Shown here: one piece after another, positions 22,816 through 35,912 of the stretch | How the letters are laid out: each line of letters starts with the position of its first letter | Position numbering within the stretch: position 1 is the stretch's first letter | Assembly: GCF_014851395.1 (NCBI RefSeq) | Contig: NW_024044459.1 | Location: 18,052,664-18,116,663 of the forward strand | Length of the DNA stretch: 64,000 nt | Direction: 5' to 3' | Origin: Micropterus salmoides | Lineage: Eukaryota > Chordata > Actinopteri > Centrarchiformes > Centrarchidae | The notes under the pieces: model-generated | Told to the model about the DNA's origin: nothing | What the model saw: the letters and a program-made list of their open reading frames with translations, nothing else | The model's database searches: none | Made by a program: the position numbers and the translations under genes

Positions 22816-25800
22816 CTAAGGAGGAAAGGAAGAAAGATTAAATCAGGAGTTCCTTAAAACTCACAATTAAGTCTTAAGATGTTCCCAAACAGGATATATA
22901 ACCAGCCCCCAGCACATTCTGCCTTTATGCATGTGTGCCTGTACCTGCTTGGCAATCACATCTTGTGATTTTCTTCCTTTAAATGTTTTGCATACTCTAA
23001 ACTACCATTACATCATCATCAGTATCATCTAGTTATAAATGCTATGGCACAATGTAAATTCATTTTTAGGGCCATTAACATCATCAGTTTCACAAATGTG
23101 AAAAAAATAAAGAAATAGTGGGTTAAACACCTTACCGGGGATTGTATTGTCCAAAATGAAGGCGACTGAGCCTCCGACAAACATCGCAGTGGTGAGGAGC
23201 ACGTTCAACACTTGGTCAATCTCAACTATGCCTGAGAAAGATAAGAGACGGGTGTTTAGTAGTAATGTCTTTAAGTCATTATGATTCTTTAACAGACCTG
23301 ATATCAGTCACGTTAGCATGCTAAAAGATTTTATTAATTCCCCTAGGGATATTGTCAACAATGAATTACCCTCAATACCTAGTAACTGTGTACTTGTACG
23401 GTTTTATTTATAAACAGAGAAAGTCCAGTCTGAGAGGTTTCACCTAGTTTTAGCAGTTTTAAGTGGTGTAATAAACCATAAGTGTCCAATCTAACTTAGA
23501 CATGTCTCAAAAGTTGGAGGGAAGTACAGCTGGAGGTCAGGTGGTACAGAAAAAATACTTGTTTTAAAAAACAAATGACAGAATTTACAAAGCTAAATGT
23601 AATCACTGTCAAAAAAGGAGTTGCAGCTTCACGAGCAGTTTCCACCACCTGCACCACATTTATATTCATACTATATGACGTGTGCATGGCGAGGAAGTAT
23701 CAAAAAGGCAGTCGAAAGAGATGTGATACAGAAGCTATTTAACTTTGTCTTAAAGAAAAGTTACTCAGAGTAATGACTCATTTATAGTACTGCTCTATAC
23801 TGCTAATTTCCATTAATCGTCAAACCAAATTTGTCAGCTTATATCGCCGGGTCCTAGTTTGTAAGAATCTCTGCCCTCCACTCACCAGTGACCAGCGGGT
23901 TCTGTTTGAGGTAGCTCGGCAGCATCAGACCGAAGAAGATGGAGAAACCCAGAACAAAGAGGTTCCTGGATGAGTTGAGATCAACAAACTGCAGGTTGGA
24001 AAGTCCCACCGCTGTGATCATACCAAACAGCGTGCAGAACAGAGCTCCCAGGACAGGGTCAGGCAGAGAGGCAAACAGGGCGCTGAATTTACCCACGAGC
24101 CCCAGCAGCAGCATCATGGCAGCTCCATACTGAATCACTCGTCTGCTGCCCACCTGAAAGACCAGAAATCAGAGTAAGCAAAGAGAAAAAGGCCAGTCAG
24201 GGTCACAGTGAGAGACGAAATAAAAGGGCTCTTCCCAGAAGGCAGCAGGGTGAACAGGCTGTGGCTGGGTCCTTTAGTATCCTTTGGGCTCTGCGTAGGC
24301 ACCTCACCAATATCATTGATGCTCGGGAGATGGGTACCAATGATCTTCTGAGCAGTTTTTAATCACCTGCTGCAGAGCCCTCTGGTCCTGGGCCGTGCAC
24401 ATCCCATGCTAGTTTGACATGTTTCCAGTCAGGATGCTTTCTATTGCTCCTCTGTAAAAGCTGACATGAACACAGCACAGGAATTTGGCCTTCTTAATCT
24501 TCCTCAAGAAATACAGGCGTTTGAGCTTTCTTCACCAGCATAGAGATGTGAGACGACCATGTCAGGTTCTCCGTGATGCTGACTCCCAGGAACCTGAAAC
24601 TGTTCACCCGCTCCCTTTTCCTGAAATCAACAATCAGCTCCTTGGTATTGCTGATGTTGAGCAGTAGGTTGTTCGCTGAACAACGTCCGCAAACTTCACA
24701 ACAGAGTTCTCTTCATGTTGAGGGATGCAGTCGTGGGTGTACAGCGTGAACAGGAGGGGGCTGAGCACACAGCCCTTGGGGGCTTCGGTGTTGAGCACTA
24801 GAGTGGAGGAGGCGAGTCCGCCAATTCGAACTGACTGGGGTCTGTTTGTGAGGAAGTCCAATATCCAGTTGCAGAGTGTTGTATTTAAACCCAGAGTGCT
24901 GACTTTTCTGGTAGTAACCAAGGTAGTGGTGGAGTGGTGTGTATGTCTCAGTTTATTTATACCTCCACCTTAATGGAATGACACTTATAAAATACACGTA
25001 TAAAAAGGGATAATGGGTAGGAATTTATTTGAGAAAGCGGGGGAATTTTATATTTTGTTGAGCTGCAACTAAAGATTACCTTCATTATCAATTAATTAGC
25101 TTATTATTTTGTGTATGAATGTCAGAAATTTTTAAAGAAAATGGCCCTGCTCTTTTATATAAAAAAACAACAACCAAATGTTCAATTTAAAAATCATACA
25201 CTGGAAAAACTTAGCAAGGGGAAAAAAAGCATTAAAATAAGCAAAATTATCTGGCAACAGAACAAGAATATTTCACTTGCTACTTAAGGCCAAAAAACTT
25301 GAAACAAGTGAAATACTCTAACATAAAAAGCAGCCTGGTAAGAAGAAATATCTTGTCAGACAAAAAAACAAGTATATTTTGCCTTCAATTAAGATAATTT
25401 TTTAAATTAATTAATTTTTAATTTTTAAAATTTTAGTTTTTGCAGTGTTAAAAGTTTTTTTTTAAAGAGTTAAAAGAAGATAATCCTCCCTTTTAAGAAG
25501 CTGGCACCAGCAAATGTTCAGCATTTCTGCTTGAAAAGTGACTGAAACGATAAGTAGTTACTTAATTTTCTGCCGATTGACTAATGAATAAAGTGATTTA
25601 TTGTTTCAGCTTTTTTGCACAATTAAACCATCATGGTAAAATAAATACAATAACTATATGGGTACTTTCAGAGAAGGAAAGAAACGAAGAGGCTCACGTA
25701 TCACATGTATCGTATGTAATCATAAACATCAGGTCAAATAAATGTAGAAAGGGTAACAAAATCAAAATGCTGGATAAAAGGAATGAAATGAAATGGGGGC

Positions 25801-28800
25801 AGGCATGTTACCTTTGTGATTCCTAGGACGCCTATATTTGGACTGGAGGAGGTGGAGCCGTTTCCTGTCCCGAAAAGACCATCCAGCACACAGGAAATGC
25901 CCTCAACAAATATCCCCCTACAGAGACAGCAGAAAAACAACGTAATTAAAGCATCTTCCAGACAGCAAATTGCCTGTGCGCCGCTTCAACAACAAACTGA
26001 GAATTAACATAAAACAGAAATAACAAACTGAAGAGTTACCGATTGATGGCGTGGATGGGAGGTGGAGGGGCACAAGAGAGACGTGCACAGGCGTAGTAAT
26101 CTCCAATTGATTCGATGATGCTGGCCACCACTGCACTCATCATGCCGATCACACCAGCAGCTGTGACGGTAGGAAATCCCCACTGCACTGTAGAGGTAAA
26201 AAACAAAGCGCAGGTCATCTAAACTCATCACATCTGGCAGGGGTTTAGTTGTGGGTCATATTTAAGATGCAGTTTTTAAATCTATTTTACACTTCTCAGT
26301 TTAAAGAGGTCATATTATTCTCATTTTCAGGTTCAAAATCATGTTTACAAAATAATACACAAAGCGTATAGTATCTACAGTATTGTAGATACTGTATACC
26401 AATCCACCTACCTCAACTCATTACTCCTGCACAAACTACTTACACATGTACACAGTGCAATGAAGCATAGTGCAAAGGATGCTGGAATAAATAAGTATAT
26501 GTACCTGTATATGACATCCACCTCCGACATGTACAAACTCCTACATCCTTTGCACTCTGCTCACTGCACTATTTGTCAATATGTCTAGATTGTTTTTGTT
26601 CATAGTATGTATATTTGTGTTGCCTACACTGAAGCCTGTGTCTGATTTTATTAGTAAGCACATCGTGAGCAATGTACAATCCTGAGTCAAATTCCTCGTA
26701 TGTGTACACATACCTGGCAAAAAAAGCTGATTCTGATTTAGGAGTTTACATGATATCATTTGTCATACTGCACATTTCTGCAGCTCCTTTTTTTCCCCCA
26801 CTTGTTGCAGAGCTTCGTTTTAGCTAGTTAAGGACTACTAGCCAATCAGAAGCAGAGTAGGGCGGGCCCTGAAAAGCTGGTAAACACTGCTTTGGTTCAG
26901 CTGTACATGTTGCCGACCAGCTTGGCAACATAGACTGGAGCAAGAGTTTCAGAGTGATGAGTTATTAATCTGTAACAAAAGTATCTTTCATCAATAAAGT
27001 TTTAACTGAGCTCTGTCTCTACATCACAGTAACAACTTTATGTCCATCAACTGCCTGGAGGGTAGCTAGTGTTTGGAAGGGAGAGGGGAGGCAGCAGGCG
27101 GACATCTTGTCACTGTGTGCTGCAGCTCAGCGCGTTTTATCATCGGTGTTTGTGAGGGCGCGTCAGACTAGCCGCTTGGCGAGCCATTATGATGTGCATT
27201 CTGCTGTCTCGTCACAGGGGTGAAAGGGAAACGGCTGGACTACAAACGAGCTGTTCAGAGCAGAGTTTTCTGTGGGAGATGGGAACTCCCTTTGGGCTGG
27301 ACTTTGGGCGTTTGAAATTTATATATAAGAATGTATATATAACTCAATAAAAGAGAGGGAAAAAGCCAAAAAGCATAATATGACCTCTAATTTCTTAATT
27401 TTCTGAGGATTTTTAGTATGATTTACACAAATATCTGCCTCTCCTAACTATTTATACATTATATTGTAACATAACCAGACTCATTCCACTGTATATACCA
27501 TTCATCCACTGCTATACTTTGTATATTATTTTGTTAATTTTGTGTATATCACAGTTAACACCCTTTCTGACTATAACTAAACACCATGTTTATTCTGCAC
27601 AGGAGTTTTTTTATATTATTATATTTTCTGCTACTGATCTGGTCAGATGGCAAACTGCACTTTATTGTACTTGTAATCTAATCTTAAAGTGTCACATCAC
27701 AGATTTTTATTCCTCCCAGCAACAACTATCAGAACAAGGGAGATGTGGGGAAGTTGAGTCCAAGGAAAATGTTTACTGCTCATGTGCAACAGAAACTATC
27801 CACATATGGCTACCTGCAGCTGGGTCAGCAACGGCTCATGGAGACCAGGCATAATCTTTCCAACAGCCCCGTCCTGCTCTTCCTCCTCATCATAATAAAC
27901 ACACTTACAGGGATATGGGATCTTGAACCACGGTGCAGCTGAGAGGATTCCTTGACGTGCGTCTGTTCGTGCATAGTAGCCGTACTTGTCCACCTCCGGA
28001 GGGAAAACATCAGTGACAGTGAAAATGAAACACAACAGCCACGACACCAGGATGGCCATGATGATCTGGGTGCAAGAGAAGAGAAGACATCGAAGACAAA
28101 GTGAAAAAAACACCACCACCACTTTAACCGTTCTAATCTACAGCTCCGTATCTCCTAGTATATTAACCAAACCACGCAGACTTCTGAGCCGTCCCAATAA
28201 ATGTAAGGCATCAAATTTAAATCCTTCTCATAACTACACGCTAAATTACAAAAGATACAGACCAGGCCTGTTGCCTTGGGCGGGCTTTTGTGGGTAGGGC
28301 CCGCCCAAGTTCCAGCAGGCGCCAAGACTTTTGCTAGGCTATTTAAAAAAATAAATAAAATTTATGTATATTTCTACCAAATAATAATATTAACATTATT
28401 GTCATTTTAAAGTCAGACATTAAAATAGAAAAGCAACCTTTAAGTCTTCCACCATTGTGTACATCTGTTAAAAATCTGTTTTTTAAAAACTATGTCCTGT
28501 TGTGTGAGACACACTTGCGCTCTCTCTCCTTATGCGTTTGTGGATCCACACTTAAACAATAACTTGATTTTATAGCGTTACTTGATAGTCAGCAGTAGTA
28601 TGTTGTTGACTTGAAAAGTTCAATGGAAAAACACATTTCACAGCTATAATTGCAATACCTTGAAACCCGTGATACTTTTGCCGAGGTTTATCATATCGTG
28701 AACATCTCATACCTGCCCATGCCTAGTTAAGAGTGACCCCCACAACAAGGGAAGCCTTTTGAGGAGACAGTTAAAAATCAGACCGATAGGTAGCTTCGAC

Positions 28801-31800
28801 ATGAGATTGTGAGATTTTAAAAAAATTCAATATATCACCAGCAGATGGCAGGAAAACATTGATTTTTACACTGCACAGGGGCCTGCAAACGGAAAAACCC
28901 TTAACCTCCCAGGGAGAATGAGATTAGCTCTGTTGAATAATTTGTGACTTGCGGGAACGCAGCTTGTTTTGGTGGCATGGGGGGACAACTGTAAAGAAGC
29001 CAAGGTCAATTCATTAAAAGAGAGGAGAACATTTACTAAGTAGAAGGAATCAAAAAGAGGAGTCCAGACAGTTTGTGGAAAAGGCAAAGATCTGCTGTAT
29101 TAAAAGGTACTTTAATGAGAAGTTGTGTACTTACAGGAAACATTTTGAAGACCTGCAGCCTATAAGAAGTCCAGCCCTTCTTGTATTTGTAGACTGGCAG
29201 AGGGAAGTGAACGTTTCTGGCATACTGAGAGAAGAGCAGCACCAAGAAAATCGTCCTGCAGACAGAAACAATCTTCCTCAGTTTGATGCACCACAGTCAG
29301 AGAATTGTGTTCATTATTATTATTGTCTATAAAGGATATTCTTCTGTGAGAGAACGAATTCTGTATGAGCATGCTTCATTTCCTCCTGTCTACGTCTGTC
29401 GAAGACTCCAGAGCCAATCAATTTGCCTCAGCACATTTCGTTTTGTCCCTGTGGAACGAAAGGAGAGACCCTCCAGCTACAGACTAAACAGCCATGACAC
29501 AGCAGCAACTGATGTCACACCACACGAGCGTCACAGCTTTGAAGTGGATCTTGCCCGATGAGTCAATCCTCTGTATCACCACGGCCTATTTGATTCGATC
29601 TAGTGCTTTCTTCCTGTCTTGGACTTCCTCTTAATTGCTCATTCTTGAGCTGCAAATATATCCTCTGTAAAGGGAGGGGATCAATCACTGTAGTCTGTTG
29701 AGTGAATGAGCAAAACTCTTCCATCTTTGTACAAAAGCTTAAGGCAATAGTGTGAAACTTGTGGCTGTAAACTCATGTTTATAGAAACCTGTCATACCAC
29801 TCCCGCAGCATTATCCACTACAGCTCATATATGCGGGAATGCACTTCTGTCCTGTTGCTCACACATTATACATTTTGAAAGAGATCATGAACACACACTG
29901 AGGGACAACAGATAAGTGGATTTTAGGGTGAGTGTCACATTAAAAGTGTTTTGGTTTTTTTGTTGGCACCTGAATCCACATTTCTTTGCGTCTGTACTTA
30001 CAGCATAGCAATGCCCCAGTGTTTTCCAGCCCTCTCCCCTGCGGCCTGGAAACCAGACAGGCCGATAAGGGCCACGGTGGGCGTGATGGTCAGAGGTCCT
30101 ATGTACTTCAGCAGGATCCCGGGCAGACCAAGCGCTCCGATGCACACCTCGATCAGGGACGACACGATGATAGCCCCTTGGATCTGGCAGAACAAAGAAA
30201 TTGTAGCGAGGGGGGGTTAATGAAACAAAGACATTTTTAGAAATGTTGAAAAAGGAAGCAGAACGTTAACCACTAACATTGCTGCAGCCCCCCCCCCCCC
30301 CATCTCATAGGTCATACATGTGTTTATATGACCTCTAGATCACTGTAATTCAGGGTTGAGCCAAAAAAGATCACAGCTAGTATTAATTGCAGCTGCTCAG
30401 CTGTAACAAATAATAGAAGACAAGATTATATCAGTCCTGTTTTAAGCTATTTGTTACAAGTTTTAAAGATGATTTTAAGATTAATGAATTTTTAAAACAC
30501 TTTTATCTCCCTGTCGTATTGCTGAATTGTTGCTTCCCTATGTGGTATTTTCTTCCTTTTTTATTATCGTATAATTTCAAATGTCTGTTTAATCCTGGTT
30601 CAACCATATAACACACTTTGCATCTTTGTTTTGAAAACTGCTGTATAAATTAAGTTTATTATAAATATGTTTACTTTAAATCAACAACTCAACCCCATGA
30701 AGTGCAGGTGCAGGCTCACTGACTGAAGCAACTGAAAGTACATTTTAAATCTCTATTTTTACTTCCATTTAGCTAAAGTGCGGCAGGGTTTCCAGCAGCC
30801 TTTTGTAAAAGAAGGTGCCCCGGACGCCTGGAATAAAGAAAGCTTTCTCTAGCAATAAAAGAAATTATTACATTTTAATAAATATAATATTAGGTTTATT
30901 AAAATTCAGACAAATAACATTAGAGATTGATGTTACAGAATCACCAGGGTTCCAGTTCGCTTGATACTTCTGAGTGATAATCCTGTTTGTCCTGTCTTTA
31001 ACCATCACTGTATTCTCTTCTGTCACCTTTGATCACCTGCACGTTAACCCTGCGCTCAGCTCATCGATGTTCCATTCAACAATTGAATTTAGTCTGATTG
31101 AGTTTAGTCTCGTTTACGTCTCACATAAAAAAACAAAAACAACAACAACAAAAAAAAAACAATTCAACTCAACCTGCTTACGCAAACGGAAAAGGTCAAT
31201 ACAAATGAACAGCTCCGGGTACAGAAAAACAAACCCTGCAGAAAGTAATGCTGGAGGGCTTGAAAAAAAACACATTAGCTAACAAAAACATCTGTTATTC
31301 AACTACAGTTGTGTAAAACAAACTGCCTAAGCAGTTATTCAAGTTGAATAACGTGTTATTCAAGTTAGGGTGCATAACAACTGACGCTAATGTTTACTGA
31401 GCTTACTTAATGTTTATAAGTGATCTTTTAATATTATACTTATCCAGTTTTCTCCCCTTAAGCTTCCTCTCTACCTTTCAAGTCTGTCAGAGTGTCTCAT
31501 TTGTCTCTCTTTGCCTCACCTCTCGTATCCTGGGGTGCCAGATGTGCTCTGTGTGGAGGAGCTCTGTACTGTTCAACGCTGGAACCGCTGCTTATGGAAA
31601 AAGACGGTTAGATGAGAGATTAATTAGATCTCTGTGTGACTCATGACTCTAGTTATTCATTTAGAAGCACACAGATATAAACTGGCTAATCCCATTTGGG
31701 GCCCGGTTAATTATCTGCCGTCTTTGCAGGCTTTGATGCTGACAGCATTTGGAGTTGGGATCAAAGTAAACAAAGGATACAGTAACCCACAGGTTTTGTC

Positions 31801-34399
31801 AAAATATTTTAATAGCTGGGAGTGTCTGTATTGAATGAGTCAAGAGTGAGAGACAGAAGAAGAAAGAAGGTTTACCTGTATTATTACACTTCCATTTTTC
31901 CAGTGACAGGATGGCTCTGGCTGGTGCAAGGAAGGCAAAAGCACTGGCCTGGAACAAAGGCAACCTAAACAGAAGAAAAGCAAAAGCTATTCAGAAATTA
32001 TGTTATGAGCCTTAATAATCACAGACCTGTACAACCAAGGGGGTGTTAAAATTTTGTATCAAAAAAGGTGATTTTCTGTGTAGAACTACCGAGTGTCGGC
32101 ACATCAGTTACAAGTCATCAATGTTGGTATGAAGTTCATGCTATTCCTACTGGCGTGTGTGCGCGTGCGTGCGTGTAAGAGAATCCACCTGGTCTTTTGT
32201 TGGGTAACCTAAGGCCACACAGAACAGGGTAGTTATACCAGTTATTGCTTGAAGAGGTTTCCTTCCCTCCCCCATTTTCTTCCTCTTTCAGTACCACTCA
32301 CGCACTTACATAAACTCAAATATGTCACATTTTCTGCAATTGACATTTTTTAAGTGATCAAAACGATGACCAACCAGGTTCTACAGCACAGCTGCTCGCT
32401 TATGGCAAAAAACATATCACAATTATTTTGGTCAATATTGACATCACGATTATTTTTGTAGTTACTCAATGACTTAGGGAACATCATGCATTTATTGAAC
32501 TTGCATGCTTCAGCATGCCCTTTAAAAAGTTCCTTAACGGATGATGTTTTACTAAAATTATATATGCATTACCCCATGAAATCAGAAATAGTAATCGAAC
32601 ATTATTAACTTCAAACAGCATCTTAGATCGACAGAGGATGATAGCAGCGCAGTGTTTCCATAGGTTGACTGCTTTGGGTTGGGGCAGGTGCGCCGCCATA
32701 TGTGGGGGAGGGGGTCTCAGCAGTTGACAGGTAAACTAAGTTGATGACAACTCGTGACATTACATAACGTTGAAATTCACTCTTGTTGTTCTGTCAGGAG
32801 ATGCAGTGACAATTGTGAGTAATATAAGTAATAATATTAATATGTAATTTTTTAAGGCTATGAGCTTTGTAGTCTAATTTATGCATTGTAAAATGTTGTA
32901 TGCTTAAGTTAATAATGATGACTAACAAGTTATGCCAGTTATAAACCACCCAGTCATCTTCGGCTCAAGATTAACTGAACATGCCACAGCCTGGCTGAGA
33001 AGCTGTGGCAAGAGCCACGGCTGTAAAGGAAAGCAGCGCAGGATTTATAACATGAGAGCATTACTGTGAAACCAAATGCGGCACAATAATTGTTTTATCT
33101 TGATAATCTTGTTCTCGAAATCGTAGGCAGCCACTGAAAATAAAATTTGATTAATTGCACATCCTTACTCTACAGTATAACCTTTAGAAAATTACAACCG
33201 CAACGAGCAGTAATGACAGCCGAGGGTTATCAGAAGATCTGATCAGAAACAAAACACACATGCGACGGACAAGGAGGACATATTTTCTTAAGAGGAAGTG
33301 AGCATACTGTGCATAACAAAACCAATTTTTCTCAATTGCTTAAACACTATTGGCAGGCTTTTGAACTAAAATTTCAAAACGTTAACTCCACACCCACTTC
33401 CCTAAACTCTACACACAAATCCCATCATTTCTTATTGCCTACACCATGTGGTCACTGATAAAGCACTAACATTCAATACTGTTCACTCAATCAGCACAGG
33501 TTGAGCTCAATTCGCACACAACTACCCAGGTGGAAACACAAAGAGTCAAAACTGACACACCAAAGAAGGAAGGAGGAATATTAAAGGGGAGGAGGTAGCG
33601 GTAGGAGAAAAAGGGGAGGCTGTGGAGGGGGAGGGTCTCTGGCCTGTCCCAAACCAAAGACAGGACGTTGGGGCAGAATAATTTGTTGTTTGGTGTGTTG
33701 TACCAACAAGTAAAAAATGTTTACATTTGCTATTTATTCTGTTGTGTTCATCATGTGAAAAGGTTTTTGAGGGGGAGAACCACAAGCAACATTACTAATA
33801 ACTAGTTTTTGTAGTATTGTTTTGACTTTATCTCACCAGTGTGAGAGACTGTGTTGTAGTGTGTGTTTTTGAGGGCTTGTGTGTTATGTCTGAGGGCAAA
33901 GTTTGGTTTTTCAGCAAGATTGAATGGTTTTCAGCAGAGAGCTTCTTTTGACCTGAAAATAGGACGTTTGGAGAATTGGGTGAGAAGTTGTGGATTTGTG
34001 TTCAGAGTTTCGAGGAAAAAGACATAATTTTAAGAGGTGTGTTTAAGCAATCGAGAAAAACTGTAAGAAGCACACCTGTTGACGAGAGCATTCTGCCTGC
34101 ACAATGACTTTAAACCAAATCCCAATCAGATCTTTGTCTGGTCAAAAAAATCTGATTGGGAATGATTCACTGTTAACTTAAAATAAATATGCAGGCAGAA
34201 GTCTTTAATCGAGGTTAATAAAAACAGTAGTTCATCTCCTGTTAGGAGGCTTGTGGTTATACTGGGCAGATGTAATTTGAGAAAACTTGTAGAAAAAGAG
34301 GAATCTTGGTAAAGAAAAAAAAAAAAAAAAAAGTAAAAGAAATCATTTTCAAGACCATTGAATCATCTCAAATTCAAGTCACATGTGTGCAGGTGGCAG

Positions 34400-34435
<36 letters not shown>

Positions 34436-35875
34436 TACTTGGATAAGGGGCACACAGATATGCACGTACACTTCACCTTTTCCTGGAAAAGTGAACGACC
34501 TCACTTGGCTCAATGACTCAAACCACACCACACTCCCCCCCCTCCCTCTATCTCTTTGCTGCTGTCAGGCCAAGTCAATTTTATTTATTTAATTTTATTT
34601 AAGACATATAACACAAAATTTGCTTCAAAAGGACATTACAGTCTATACAGCATAAGACAAACCCTCTACCTGGATGTGTGGAAGTGATTAGAGTCCACTC
34701 TGTCCAGCAACACATTTTAGGAGCACGCACACCTGTAAGTATGTATAATATAGTGGTCATCCTCCCCTCATCTTTCTCTTCTCCCCTGCTGTCCTCCTCT
34801 CCCTCCCCATTTCCATTCAGTCAAATTTCTCCAAAGACAGAAAATCTAAGAGATATTGTTTTTGCAGTTAGCAACTAAACAAATCTGCTTCGACTGATAA
34901 GTAAAGCCCATCAGAGCTAAAAATGATCTGTATGATGTACTGGACACTTGGTGTTTTCTCCTGAATCTGTTTGTGCACTGCACCATCTGTGTTCACAATG
35001 TAATTAATCCTCGATTAATCCTATTCAGTTAAATTTATTTATTTTTAACCAGTAATAAAATAAAATAAAAAGTTTCTGAGCTTCCCTCTGAATGTTACAA
35101 AGGCCACTGTTTGCATACGGCTTTCATCAAGGCATCAGTCAAGGCCATGGAATTGGTGTCAAAAAGAACAGTGTATCTGTGTCTGTCTGGGTTTATCTGA
35201 ATGACTTGATTTGGCCGAAGCGGCAGCTGCACTCGGGGAAGAATAATGAAACAAAGATTTCATTACAAAGACGTAAGAAGTGTCACAAGTTAATTTAAAC
35301 ATGGATCCAAAAGACAAGATAATATCCAAGGCAACGGGTAATGACTCAGGTCAGTTGTTATTTCATTGGTGAGTGCCGGTAGTGACATAACCCTCGAAGT
35401 TTAATCATGTGAATCACTGGTTATGAAATGCACACAAACCAGCTCAGGTTATGTCTGAACAACAACCAATCAAAAATCAAAGCGTTGTGAACTAAAGAGA
35501 TCAACGGTTTCCAGGTACCAGATTGAGACCCTTGAGAAAGAATGAGCACCTCGAGGGCAGGGAAAAAAAAAGACAGGAGGAGTAAAGAGGATGCCAATCT
35601 TGTATGGCTGAAAGCAGGGACAAGGCCACATTTTGGTTTCTTTAGTTTCTGGAATCTCTTCATTCTTTGTGCTGTAATAACATATCATAGAGTACAGTTT
35701 AGACCTGCTCTTTTCTGAAAAGTGCTGTGAGATAACTGTTGTTGTGATTTGGCGCTATATAAATAAAATTGAATAACATGAAATAATAACTGCTTCTGGA
35801 AAATTTACTTTCTACTCTTGCCAAAGAGACACCACAGTCACATGATTGAAATGCGGAACTGAAAATGAGAATATG

Positions 35876-35912
<37 letters not shown>

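Noticed and set aside
26373..26400. Short inverted repeat around agtatctaca
   Set aside because: Ten-base arms in AT-rich DNA inside a transposon are expected by chance.
29951..30240. Plus-strand frames across slc23a2 exon 8
   Set aside because: They are antisense shadows of a strongly conserved transporter exon.
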